A DNA stretch of 64,000 bases from Cladorhizidae sp. MBARI D1340-BT2 (Eukaryota > Porifera > Demospongiae > Poecilosclerida > Cladorhizidae). This document shows, piece by piece, positions 21,226 through 32,435 of this stretch. The stretch is from NCBI GenBank assembly GCA_028752905.1, contig JAQNBH010000002.1, forward strand, positions 38,879,776-38,943,775, written 5' to 3'. The position numbers and the translations under genes were made by a program. Numbering within the stretch: position 1 is the first letter of the stretch; the number at the start of each line of letters is the position of its first letter. The notes beneath the pieces are model-generated. The model worked only from the letters and a program-made list of their open reading frames with translations. It was not told the DNA's origin and made no database searches.

Positions 21226-24200
21226 GTGTGTGGAGGCTGGTTGAAGTAGGTTGTAGCTCTACTGGGGACACACACATGGACCAACACCACACTGGGGTGG
21301 AGGCCTGGTTGAAGTAGGTTGACAATAGCTCTATGGGGACACACAATGGACCAACACCACACTGTGTGGAGGCTGGTTGAAGTAGGTTGACAATAGCTCT
21401 ATGGGGACACACAATGGACCAACACCACACTGTGTGGAGGCTGGTTGAAGTAGGTTGACAATAGCTCTATGGGGACACACAATGGACCAACACCACACTG
21501 TGTGGAGGCTGGTTGAAGTAGGTTGACAATAGCTCTATGGGGACACACAATGGACCAACACCACACTGGGTGGAGGCTGGTTGAAGTAGGTTGACAATAG
21601 CTCTATGGGGACACACAATGGACCAACACCACACTGGGTGGAGGCTGGTTGAAGTAGGTTGACAATAGCTCTATGGGGACACACAATGGACCAACACCAC
21701 ACTGGGTGGAGGCTGGTTGAAGTAGGTTGACAATAGCTCTATGGGGACACACAATGGACCAACACCACACTGGGTGGAGGCTGGTTGAAGTAGGTTGACA
21801 ATAGCTCTATGGGGACACACAATGGACCAACACCACACTGGGTGGAGGCTGGTTGAAGTAGGTTGACAATAGCTCTATGGGGACACACAATGGACCAACA
21901 CCACACTGGGTGGAGGCTGGTTGAAGTAGGTTGACAATAGCTCTATGGGGGACACACAATGGACCAACACCACACTGGGTGGAGGCTGGTTGAAGTAGGT
22001 TGACAATAGCTCTATGGGGACACACAATGGACCAACACCACACTGGGGAGGCTGGTTGAAGTAGGTTGACAATAGCTCTATGGGGGACACACAATGGACC
22101 AACACCACACTGGGTGGAGGCTGGTTGAAGTAGGTTGACAATAGCTCTATGGGGACACACAATGGACCAACACCACACTGGGTGGAGGCTGGTTAAAGTA
22201 GGTTGACAATAGCTCTATGGGGACACACAATGGACCAACACCACACTGGGTGGAGGCTGGTTGAAGTAGGTTGACAATAGCTCTATGGGGACACACAATG
22301 GACCAACACCACACTGGGTGGAGGCTGGTTGAAGTAGGTTGACAATAGCTCTATGGGGACACACAATGGACCAACACCACACTGGGTGGAGGCAGGTTGA
22401 AGTAGGTTGACAATATTTAGCTCTATGGGGACACACAATGGACCAACACCACACTGGGTGGAGGCAGGTTGAAGTAGGTTGACAATAGCTCTATGGGGAC
22501 ACACACTGGACCAACACCACACTGGGTGGAGGCTGGTTGAAGTAGGTTGACAATAGCTCTATGGGGACACACAATGGACCAACACCACACTGGGTGGAGG
22601 CAGGTTGAAGTAGGTTGACAATAGCTCTATGGGGACACACAATGGACCAACACCACACTGGGTGGAGGCTGGTTGAAGTAGGTTGACAATAGCTCTATGG
22701 GGACACACAATGGACCAACACCACACTGGGTGGAGGCAGGTTGAAGTAGGTTGACAATATTTAGCTCTATGGGGACACACAATGGACCAACACCACACTG
22801 GGTGGAGGCAGGTTGAAGTAGGTTGACAATAGCTCTATGGGGACACACAATGGACCAACACCACACTGGATGGAGGCAGGTTGAAGTAGGTTGGCAATAG
22901 CTCTATGGGGACACACAATGGACCAACACCACACTGGGTGGAGGCAGGTTGAAGTAGGTTGACAATAGCTCAATGGGGACACACACTAAACCACACCCAC
23001 ACTGGGTTGAGGCAGGTTGAAGTAGGTTGATAGGTCCATGGGGACACACACTGGACCAACATCACATTGGGTGGAGGCAGGTTGAAGTATAGGTTGACAA
23101 TAGCTCAATGGGGACACACACTAAACCACACCCATACTGGGTGGAGGCTGGTTGAAGTAGGTTGATAGGTCTATGGGGACACACACTGGACCAACATCAC
23201 ACTGGGTGGAGGCAGGTTGAAGTAGGTTGACAATAGCACATACACTAAACCACACCCACACTGGGTTGAGGCAGGTTGAAGTAGGTTGACAATAGCTCTA
23301 TGGGGACACACAATGGACCAACACCACACTGGGTTGAGGCAGGTTGAAGTAGGTTGACAATAGCTCTATGGGGACACACACTGGACCAACACCACACTGG
23401 GTGGAGGCTGGTTGAAGTAGGTTGACAATAGCTCTATGGGGACACACAATGGACCAACACCACACTGGGTGGAGGCAGGTTGAAGTAGGTTGACAATATT
23501 TAGCTCTATGGGGACACACACTGGACCAACATCACACTGGGTTGAGGCATGTTGAAGTAGGTTGACAATATCTCTATGGGGACACACACTGGACCAACAC
23601 CACACTGGGTTGAGGCAGGTTGAAGTAGGTTGACAATATTTAGCTCTATGGGGACACAAACCGGACCAACATCACACTGGGTGGAGGCAGGTTGAAGTAG
23701 GTTGACAATAGCTCTATGGGGACACATAATGGACCAACACCACACTGGGTGGAGGCAGGTTGAAGTAGGTTGACAATATCTCTGTGGGGACACACACTGG
23801 ACCAACACCACACTGGGTGGAGGCAGGTTGAAGTAGGTTGACAATATTTAGCTCTATGGGGACACACAATGGACCAACACCACACTGGGTGGAGGCAGGT
23901 TGAAGTAGGTTGACAATAGCTCTATGGGGACACACAATGGACCAACACCACACTGGGTGGAGGCAGGTTGAAGTAGGTTGGCAATAGCTCTATGGGGACA
24001 CACAATGGACCAACACCACACTGGGTGGAGGCAGGTTGAAGTAGGTTGACAATAGCTCAATGGGGACACACACTAAACCACACCCACACTGGGTTGAGGC
24101 AGGTTGAAGTAGGTTGATAGGTCCATGGGGACACACACTGGACCAACATCACATTGGGTGGAGGCAGGTTGAAGTAGGTTGACAATAGCACATACACTAA

Positions 24201-27200
24201 ACCACACCCACACTGGGTTGAGGCAGGTTGAAGTAGGTTGACAATAGCTCTATGGGGACACACAATGGACCAACACCACACTGGGTGGAGGCAGGTTGAA
24301 GTAGGTTGACAATAGCTCTATGGGGACACACACTGGACCTACACCACACTGGGTGGAGGCTGGTTGAAGTAGGTTGACAATAGCTCTATGGGGACACACA
24401 ATGGACCAACACCACACTGGGTGGAGGCAGGTTGAAGTAGGTTGACAATATTTAGCTCTATGGGGACACACAATGGACCAACACCACACTGGGTGGAGGC
24501 AGGTTGAAGTAGGTTGACAATAGCTCTATGGGGACACACAATGGACCAACACAACACTGGGTGGAGGCAGGTTGAAGTAGGTTGACAATAGCTCTATGGG
24601 GACACACAATGGACCAACACCACACTGGGTGGAGGCAGGTTGAAGTAGGTTGACAATATTTAGCTCTATGGGGACACACAATGGACCAACACCACACTGG
24701 GTGGAGGCAGGTTGAAGTAGGTTGACAATAGCTCTATGGGGACACACAATGGACCAACACCACACTGGGTGGAGGCTGGTTGAAGTAGGTTGACAATAGC
24801 TCTATGGGGACACACAATGGACCAACACCACACTGGGTGGAGGCAGGTTGAAGTAGGTTGAAAATATTTAGCTCTACGGGGACACACAATGGACCAACAC
24901 CACACTGGGTGGAGGCAGGTTGAAGTAGGTTGACAATAGCTCTATGGGGACACACAATGGACCAACACCACACTGGGTGGAGGCAGGTTGAAGTAGGTTG
25001 GCAATAGCTCTATGGGGACACACAATGGACCAACACCACACTGGGTGGAGGCAGGTTGAAGTAGGTTGACAATAGCTCAATGGGGACACACACTAAACCA
25101 CACCCACACTGGGTTGAGGCAGGTTGAAGTAGGTTGACAATAGCTCTATGGGGACACACAATGGACCAACACCCACACTGGGTTGAGGCAGGTTGAAGTA
25201 GGTTAATTGGCAATAGCTCTATGGGGACACACAATGGACCAACACCACACTGGGTGGAGGCAGGTTGAAGTAGGTTGACAATAGCTCTATGGGGACACAC
25301 AATGGACCAACACCACACTGGGTGGAGGCAGGTTGAAGTAGGTTGACAATATTTAGCTCTATGGGGACACACAATGGACCAACACCCACACTGGGTTGAG
25401 GCAGGTTGAAGTAGGTTAATTGGCAATAGCTCTATGGGGACACACAATGGACCAACACCACACTAGGTGGAGGCAGGTTGAAGTAGGTTGGCAATAGCTC
25501 TATGGGGACACACACTAAACCACACCCACACTGGGTTGAGGCAGGTTTAAGTAGGTTGATAGGTCCATGGGGACACACACTGGACCAACATCACATTGGG
25601 TGGAGGCAGGTTGAAGTATAGGTTGACAATAGCTCAATGGGGACACACACTAAACCACACCCACACTGGGTGGAGGCTGGTTGAGTAGGTTGATAGGTCT
25701 ATGGGGACACACACTGGACCAACATCACACTGGGTGGAGGCAGGTTGAAGTAGGTTGACAATAGCACATACACTAAACCACACCCACACTGGGTTGAGGC
25801 AGGTTGAAGTAGGTTGACAATAGCTCTATGGGGACACACAACAGACCAACATCATACTGGGTGGAGGCAGGTTGAAGTATAGGTTGACAATAGCTCTATG
25901 GGGACACACACTGGACCAACATCACACTGGGTGGAGGCAGGTTGAAGTAGGTTGACAATAGCTCTATGGGGACACACAATGGACCAACACCACACTGGGT
26001 GGAGGCAGGTTGAAGTAGGTTGACAATAGCTCTATGGGGACACACACTGGATCAACACCACACTGGGTGGAGACAGGCTGAAGTAGGTTGACAATAGCTC
26101 TATGGGGACACACAATGGACCAACCCCACACTGGGTGGAGGCAGGTTGAAGTAGGTTGACAATAGCTCTATGGGAACACACACTGGACCAACACCCACAC
26201 TGGGTTGAGGCAGGTTGAAGTAGGTTAATTGGCAATAGCTCTATGGGGACACACAATGGACCAACACCACACTGGGTGGAGGCAGGTTGAAGTAGGTTGA
26301 CAATAGCTCTATGAGGACACAGAATGGACCAACATCACACTGGGTGGAGGCAGGTTGAAGTAGGTTGACAATAGCTCATTGGGGACACACACTAAACCAC
26401 ACCCACACTGGGTTGAGGCAGGTTGAAGTAGGTTGATAGGTCCATGGGGACACACACTGGACCAACATCACACTGGGTGGAGGCAGGTTGAAGTAGGTTG
26501 ACAATAGCTCTATGGGGACACACACTGGACCAACATCACACTGGGTGGAGGCAGGTTGAAATAGGTTGACAATACATGTAGCTCTATGGGGACACACAAT
26601 GGACCAATATCACACTGTGTGGAGGCAGGTTGAAGTAGTTTGACAATAGCTCTATGGGAACACACACTGGACCAACACCACACTGGGTGGAGGCAGGTTG
26701 AAGTAGGTTGACAATAGCTCTATGGGGACACACAATGGACCAACACCACACTGGGTGGAGGCAGGTTGAAGTAGGTTGACAATAGCTCTATGAGGACACA
26801 CACTGGACCAGCACCACACTGGGTTGAGGCAGGTTGAAGTAGGTTGATAGGTCTATGGGGACACACACTGGACCAACATCACACTGGGTGGAGGCAGGTT
26901 GAAGTAGGTTGACAATAGCTCTATGGGGACACACACTGGACCAACATCACACTGGGTGGAGGCAGGTTGAAGTAGGTTGACAATAGCTCTATGGGGACAC
27001 ACACTAAACCACACCCACACTTGGTTGAGGCAGGTTGAAGTAGGTTGATAGGTCCATGGGGACACACACTGGACCAACATCACACTGGGTGGAGGCAGGT
27101 TGAAGTAGGTTGACAATAGCTCTATGGGGACACACACTGGACCAACATCACAATGGGTGGAGGCAGGTTGAAGTAGGTTGACAATAGCTCTATGGGGACA

Positions 27201-27284
27201 CACACTGGACCAACATCACACTGGGTGGAGGCAGGTTGAAGTAGGTTGACAATAGCTCTATGGGGACACACAATGGACCAACAT
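21226..27284. repeat. 68-bp satellite array, left arm (about 90 monomers)
   Basis: The monomer contains gaggcaggttgaagtaggtt, gacaatagctctatggggac and acacaatggaccaacaccac, and is mostly 68 bp. Sub-types include ggctgg instead of ggcagg; a form with atatttagctc; a shorter form with ttgataggtccatgg; and a form with ctaaaccacacccac. The first 1.1 kb (to about 22375) is almost purely the ggctgg type and very homogeneous, while later units mix sub-types. Minus-strand frames of 70-145 codons (reading for example CVPIELLSTYFN) are repeat translations. The array is interrupted at 27285 by an LTR retrotransposon and resumes at 32596. Confidence 0.98.
27280..27284. repeat. 5-bp target-site duplication (left copy, aacat)
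   Basis: The bases aacat directly before the left LTR are repeated at 32596-32600 directly after the right LTR. Removing the element and one copy restores a normal 68-bp monomer (accaacatcacactgtgtgg), which is found intact elsewhere, for example at about 33335-33354. Confidence 0.9.
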
Positions 27285-27444
27285 TAAAGAATAAGGCGCA
27301 AGCCTATTTGATCTACGATAGAAACTCGATAGAAACAGTATTAGTAGAATAACAATGACAGACAGACTGATCATACAAGGTAAGGATCGTTTATGATAAG
27401 GATCGTTTATAGCGTGTGTATCTAACATTGTATAGTATTGTCTA
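27285..27444 (-). repeat. 3' LTR (160 bp)
   Basis: Plus-strand ends are taaagaataagg and agtattgtcta. By eye it matches the LTR at 32436-32595 base for base. Its inner edge is fixed by the polypurine tract and its outer edge by the target-site duplication. It contains the same initiator-like TCAGTC and 13-base self-complementary motif (27356-27368) as the 5' LTR. Confidence 0.93.
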
Positions 27445-27454
27445 TCTCCCCCAA
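27445..27454 (-). other. Polypurine tract for plus-strand priming
   Basis: On the minus strand the sequence TTGGGGGAGA lies immediately before the 3' LTR. Purine runs at this position prime second-strand synthesis in LTR retrotransposons. It is 46 bases or less downstream of the gag-pol stop codon. Confidence 0.85.
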
Positions 27455-27490
27455 GTCTTGAATCCGGTAGGTATTGAAGGCTGAAATGTG

Positions 27491-30400
27491 TTAACAATAA
27501 AATCGGTCCGGAGGCTTTCTTGTCCTGGTGGACCTTCGTATGGGTATAGGCGAAGGTGGGATTGGGCTCACCGTAGGAGGCGAAATGGTAGGTGTTGGAT
27601 TGGTCACTGCCTTGGTGGAGTGGTCCACATCCATGTCCAGGATAGGTCTGAGATTGGATTCGCCCACAGATAGCCGTCTTGGTGTGTTCATGTGTAGCCG
27701 TCTTGGTGTGTCCATGTGTACACGCGATGGGCTGTTTATCTGAAGTGGTGGCGAGATTGTCTGGGTGGTAGGGGCAGGTGTGGTGGAATTGGTAAGGGCG
27801 GGTGTGGTGGAGGTGGTCAGGTTGGGTGTGGCGGAGTGTCCAGGTGTGAGGGCCATGTCCTCAAATATTGTACGTCTTGGGGGTGGCCTGTAGACGGGGA
27901 CGTATTTCCTTAGAAATTTCCGGTTGCGGAGGGAGAGTCGGCCTGATCCATCCATGCGTACGAGGTACTGGTGGAATTGGCGCACCTCGACGATGGTGCC
28001 CGTGCGGTCCCACTTGGTGGGGTGGTTACCGGTCTGGTTCTGTACTCTCACCAGATCACCTACTCGTAGCTGGCTGAGTCGTCTGGTGTGCTCAGTCCAT
28101 TTGTCCTGGTGGGCATGGTGACGATGTCTCAGTGCAGCTTCCCGGAGATCCAGAGACTCACTCCACATTTGGTGTGGGTGGTACTTTCCCGGGAGTATGG
28201 GTATGGAGTCCTTCGTGGGACGTCCGAAGACGCACATAGCTGGGGAAAGTTTGGTGGACGGGTCCGGGGTGTTCCTGTAGTTAAGGATAGCCCTTTGGAA
28301 AGGGTCGACGTTCAGCGCGCCATCATGTCCTGTGTTGCCGACGAGGAGTCTCTTCACAGTTTTCACCCCAATCTCTGCTCGGCAGTTGCTATGGGGAAAT
28401 GCGACCGAGCTGAGTCGGTGGTGAACTCCCCAGTCTGATAGGAACTTTGCTGTGGTGGAGCTGGTGAATTCGGGTCCGCCGTCTGAAGAGAGCTCGTCAG
28501 GTGAGCCAAACGTGGCGAATGTGTGCCTTAGGACGTTGATTAGGCCTTTGGCACCATCCTGGGCCCTCTCGACGATGGGCCAGTTTGAGTAGCGGTCCAC
28601 GATTACCAAGTAGCTTCTGCCTAGGTGGCTGAAGAAATCAGCGCAGATACATTGAAATGGATATTCCGATAGGGAGGGAGGTGTTGGTGGTAATGCCGCT
28701 TGGGAGGGTGCCATCTGGTTGCATTGAGGGCATGTGGCTCTGGTTGCCTCGATGTCCCTGCTGATTCCGGGCCAGAAGATGGAGGCCTCTGCCTTAGAGG
28801 TCATGGTGGATGTGCCCTGGTGGGCGGCGTGTAAGGCAGCGAGGCAGCGTTGGCGTAGTGATGGCGGGATCACTATCCTATCTTTATAAATCACGACCCC
28901 GTCGCTGCTGTAGAGGTTCATCCTATGTTGGTGGAATTCTCTGAGGATGGGTGGTGATTGATTGAGTAGGTCCGGGAAGCCATCTTCTATGGTGGAGAGG
29001 AGTAGACACATGGTGGTGTCGGATGTCGTGGCGGTCTTGACCTGTTCCCATGTGATGGATTTAGTTGTGTGCAGACTGCATATGAGCGAGTCCTGCATCG
29101 TGTCCTCCATGAGTGAGGAGGTCTTCTGGTCGCTTGGGGAGATTCCAGCCATCAGTTGTGATGGTACGTGGCAGGCCGGCGTGGTGACGCTGTCTGTGAT
29201 GCTATGGACGTCGTCTGTGAGAAGCATCTTGTCCGGATTGAGAGTGCCGGTAGGGTGGCGTGACACCGAGTCGGGGGCCCTGTTCTTTACCCCAGGTATG
29301 TGGACCATGGAGAAGCGGTAACGAAGGGTCTTTTCCTTTAGGTTTCGTAGCCTGGTGTTGTGGACATCTTCCAGTGAGCGGTCGCTGAAGATTTTCAGCA
29401 GTGGTTTGTGGTCCACTGCTATGACCAGGTTGGTGCAACCTAAGACAAAGTGCCTGGCCTTGTCCAGAGCATCAGCGACGGCAAGTGCTTCGCCCTCGAT
29501 CGGAGCGTATCTCGATTCTGCTGCGTGGGTGAATCGGCTTCCTACTAAGGTGATTTTCCACCCCAGTTTGCAGCAGAAGAGATCGCTCGAGGGGCACTTG
29601 CAGTGCTTCTGGAAAAGCCAGAATCCTATGCCCTGTTTCGACCAGTCCGTCGCCAAGCAGGTGGGTTTGGACTTGTCAAAGATCCTGACGCCGTGCTGGA
29701 TCTCGTCTATGATGGTGGTCTTTGAGCTCTCAAACGCGTGCTGGAGATGTTCGTCCCAATGGAATGTGTTGGTTGGTTTCAGCAGGTCACGGAATGGCGC
29801 CATGGTGGCGGTCATGCTGAAAGTATAAGATACTTGGTTCACCAGTCCGAACCAGGAACGGATGTCGGTGAGGTTCTTCGGGGTAGGGAAGTCGGAGATG
29901 GCTCGGGTGAACTTTGGGCATGGTCTTACCGTGTTCGGGGAGATCTCGAATCCTGCGAATTCCACCAGGTCCTGAGCGAATTGGAATTTGTCAGGGTTGA
30001 GGGTGATGCCATGGTGGCCGCAGACGTCCAGCCATTGGCATGCTTGGAAAAAGCTTTCTTCAATCGAGTCGGCCCATAGGAGGGTGTCGTCCACGCACTT
30101 GGTCTTCTTTGGTATTGATGAGACGATCTCATCGTAGCGACGGGTGTATCCATCGCCAGATGATATGTAGCCTTGAGGTGCTGTTCGGTACCTGAATCTG
30201 CCCCACGGGGTAATAAAGGTTGTGAAGTGCCGGTCTTCGGGGTGTAGGGCAACGCTATGATAGCCGTTCCATGCGTCGAATACAGATTTCTTCGTCCCCT
30301 GTGGGACCGATCTTGCCTGATGGAATGGTGACTGAGTGTGGTGGGTCTCCCTGGTCGCGTGAAGGTTGAGCGGTTGGAAGTCGATGACTCTCCTGAGTGT

Positions 30401-32311
30401 CCCGTTCTTTTTGGCACATATGACCATGTGATGGCACCAGGTAACGGGGTCCCCGATGGGGACGGGCTCCAGTACGCCGAGACGGACGTCTCTGTCCAGT
30501 CCTGCTTTTACTTCGTCCTGCCAGTGAAGTGGAACTGGGATCGGGGAGTGGTGGGCTGATGGTTTAGCGTCAGGGTCTATCATCAGCCTCATCGGGGGGC
30601 CATCCATCATGGGGAGTGACTGGTGCTCGCAGGTGTTGAAGGTGCTGGAGCTGTACCTTTCCAGGAGGTGTGCTTTAAGCCTTTCCCTGTTGGCGTCGGT
30701 GGCCGGGTAGGGGAGAGTGGTTGGCATGGGAGGTGGTTTGGTCCTCCTAGGGCACGGGCATGGCTGAGCTGCGTGTCTGCTGGAGTCGGTTCTGGCAGTG
30801 GTGACAATATCTGTGGTTGGCGGGGCCTCCTTGTCCTTGACTGCATTGCAGCCAGGTATTGGGAACTGGTCCGAGATGATCCCCAGGTCTGCACATGCCT
30901 CCCTGCTCAAGAAGAGCTTGTCAGTGTTGTCCGTGACATAGACGATTTGTCGTGTTGTTTTTGTCTCTCCCTTGGTGTTCTTGCTCGAGAATCGGACGAT
31001 GGCTGCGCCCAAGATGTGGATCTTGTTGTTATTGGCTGCGTGCATCCTGAGCTGAACTGGGATGAGGTCTCTGGTGGACAGCCCCAGCTTCCTTACGGTA
31101 GTCGAACCGGCTAGGCAGCTCTGGCATCCAGTGTCCGCCAGGGCATTGATGAACGTCTTCTTGTGGGGTGGCTTGAGGGGAAACCCGAAGTGGGTGTAAT
31201 CCTCTTGACTGACCTCAGCTTGCAAGCGGATAAAGGGCTGGGGCTTTGATTGCCTCATAGACCACTTCCTGGTGGTCTGATCAAATATGTGGTGGTCCAA
31301 GGTGACACCGTTGGTGTTAATCGCTGAGGTGAGATCGCATACCGTGTCAAACACTGCGCTATCCAGATCTGTACCTGCTGTCTGGGCGCTACGTTTGGAT
31401 CGGCAGACCTTCTCAAAATGATGCTCTCGGTCACAGTGGCGGCATCTCGTGTTGTAAGCCGGGCACTCACTCCGTCTGGTCTTCAACGTGGCATGCTTCC
31501 CGTGGCCACGGGCCCCGCAGTAGTCGCATGGCTCCTCTCTTGATGTCTGGTCCTTTTGAGGGGTGGGCGCTGGCCTCTTTGATCTCTTGTATGAGCTCCC
31601 AATTGCTTCAGTGGCGTGTGGGAGTGACAGGTGGGTGGCTGATCTTTTTCCCGCTTCCTTGGCCTCGATGTACTTGAGTGCTTGTTCGACCGTCTTGTCC
31701 TGGTTTGGATCCCCCAGCAGGTCCATTTGAATTTCGGGATCTGCCAGGCCCCTGTAGAGTACATCCACTACGTTTTCCTCCGAATAGTCGACGGTTCCTC
31801 CACATCCAGCACACCTCTTCGTGAACTTGCAGACGCTGGCCTGCCCCCTGAGCCTCGCTCCAAATGCCCTGATGGGCTCGCCCCTGTCCTGGCGCATGTT
31901 GTGGAGCAACACCCGGGCTACCATTGGGTTCTCCTCCCTCACAGCTAGGGTTTTCATAGCGGTGAACACCTCGTCCTCAGTTTTGTTGGCAAGTGTACCT
32001 CCAGCATTGCGGGTGAGGTCTCTCCTCAATTGCTCATCACAACACTCAAGCAGCTGGATGACCTTGTCCTGTCCGGTCAGCTTGGTGGCCCGGACATAGT
32101 CGCTCCAGCGGGATTTGAAGTAAACCCAATCTTCGGTAGTTCCGGCTGACGTCACATCCGGTCGTCGCACTTTCTCGATCCTGGCTGGTGCTGTAGGACC
32201 TTGATTTTGATGGGTCATGGCGTGGGCCGTGAGGAATGCAGCGGCCAGGACTGGATCAACATCAGGTATTTCGTACTGGCAGCCGTCGAATGGACACCTG
32301 GCGCCCGACAT
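27491..32311 (-). CDS. Gag-Pol polyprotein of Ty3/gypsy retrotransposon (1606 aa)
   Basis: One open frame encodes the complete polyprotein with no gag-pol frameshift. Approximate residues: an N-terminal C-x4-C-x18-H-x3-H finger (C6, C11, H30, H34); Gag capsid-like region to about 230; zinc knuckles at about 261-303 (CDYCGARGHGKH, then CRHC...H...C); and protease with ALADTGCQS near 393. RT follows, with VFDAWNGY near 679 and the catalytic box CVDD near 740. RNase H has ATDWSKQG near 887 and AVDHKPLL. Integrase has an H-H-C-C finger at about 1157-1198 and D, D, E at about 1222 (ICADFF), 1275 (SSDGGPEF) and 1312. The C-terminal part has a module ending SLRNRKFLR near 1464 and a Thr/Pro/Ser-rich tail to YC. 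The start ATG has A at -3. The RT box has Cys where Tyr or Phe is usual. All other catalytic residues checked are present. Confidence 0.96.
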   Translation of the reverse strand: MSGARCPFDGCQYEIPDVDPVLAAAFLTAHAMTHQNQGPTAPARIEKVRRPDVTSAGTTEDWVYFKSRWSDYVRATKLTGQDKVIQLLECCDEQLRRDLTRNAGGTLANKTEDEVFTAMKTLAVREENPMVARVLLHNMRQDRGEPIRAFGARLRGQASVCKFTKRCAGCGGTVDYSEENVVDVLYRGLADPEIQMDLLGDPNQDKTVEQALKYIEAKEAGKRSATHLSLPHATEAIGSSYKRSKRPAPTPQKDQTSREEPCDYCGARGHGKHATLKTRRSECPAYNTRCRHCDREHHFEKVCRSKRSAQTAGTDLDSAVFDTVCDLTSAINTNGVTLDHHIFDQTTRKWSMRQSKPQPFIRLQAEVSQEDYTHFGFPLKPPHKKTFINALADTGCQSCLAGSTTVRKLGLSTRDLIPVQLRMHAANNNKIHILGAAIVRFSSKNTKGETKTTRQIVYVTDNTDKLFLSREACADLGIISDQFPIPGCNAVKDKEAPPTTDIVTTARTDSSRHAAQPCPCPRRTKPPPMPTTLPYPATDANRERLKAHLLERYSSSTFNTCEHQSLPMMDGPPMRLMIDPDAKPSAHHSPIPVPLHWQDEVKAGLDRDVRLGVLEPVPIGDPVTWCHHMVICAKKNGTLRRVIDFQPLNLHATRETHHTQSPFHQARSVPQGTKKSVFDAWNGYHSVALHPEDRHFTTFITPWGRFRYRTAPQGYISSGDGYTRRYDEIVSSIPKKTKCVDDTLLWADSIEESFFQACQWLDVCGHHGITLNPDKFQFAQDLVEFAGFEISPNTVRPCPKFTRAISDFPTPKNLTDIRSWFGLVNQVSYTFSMTATMAPFRDLLKPTNTFHWDEHLQHAFESSKTTIIDEIQHGVRIFDKSKPTCLATDWSKQGIGFWLFQKHCKCPSSDLFCCKLGWKITLVGSRFTHAAESRYAPIEGEALAVADALDKARHFVLGCTNLVIAVDHKPLLKIFSDRSLEDVHNTRLRNLKEKTLRYRFSMVHIPGVKNRAPDSVSRHPTGTLNPDKMLLTDDVHSITDSVTTPACHVPSQLMAGISPSDQKTSSLMEDTMQDSLICSLHTTKSITWEQVKTATTSDTTMCLLLSTIEDGFPDLLNQSPPILREFHQHRMNLYSSDGVVIYKDRIVIPPSLRQRCLAALHAAHQGTSTMTSKAEASIFWPGISRDIEATRATCPQCNQMAPSQAALPPTPPSLSEYPFQCICADFFSHLGRSYLVIVDRYSNWPIVERAQDGAKGLINVLRHTFATFGSPDELSSDGGPEFTSSTTAKFLSDWGVHHRLSSVAFPHSNCRAEIGVKTVKRLLVGNTGHDGALNVDPFQRAILNYRNTPDPSTKLSPAMCVFGRPTKDSIPILPGKYHPHQMWSESLDLREAALRHRHHAHQDKWTEHTRRLSQLRVGDLVRVQNQTGNHPTKWDRTGTIVEVRQFHQYLVRMDGSGRLSLRNRKFLRKYVPVYRPPPRRTIFEDMALTPGHSATPNLTTSTTPALTNSTTPAPTTQTISPPLQINSPSRVHMDTPRRLHMNTPRRLSVGESNLRPILDMDVDHSTKAVTNPTPTISPPTVSPIPPSPIPIRRSTRTRKPPDRFYC

Positions 32312-32422
32312 CTTTGGACCACGTAGTGGTGCGCTTTAGTTGGAGCAGCTTGCTGTTTCGATCGGCTGCTCGTTCCCAGCGGTTGCGACGGGGTCGGATC
32401 CTTAAGTCAGGTGTCCTGCACG

Positions 32423-32435
32423 AGTCTGTCTGTCA
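32423..32435 (-). promoter_or_regulatory. Primer-binding site, complementary to the LTR itself
   Basis: On the minus strand the 13 bases directly after the 5' LTR are TGACAGACAGACT. They do not begin with TGG, as a site for a tRNA 3' end (CCA) would. They are the exact reverse complement of AGTCTGTCTGTCA inside the LTR (minus strand, 32519-32507), and pairing stops after 13 because the next bases are C and C. This is the geometry of self-primed (Tf1-type) reverse transcription, in which the 5' end of the transcript folds back on this site. Confidence 0.75.

Noticed and set aside
32423..32435. Conventional tRNA primer-binding site
   Set aside because: The sequence flush with the LTR is TGACAGACAG and does not begin with TGG, whereas a 13-base perfect match exists within the LTR itself.
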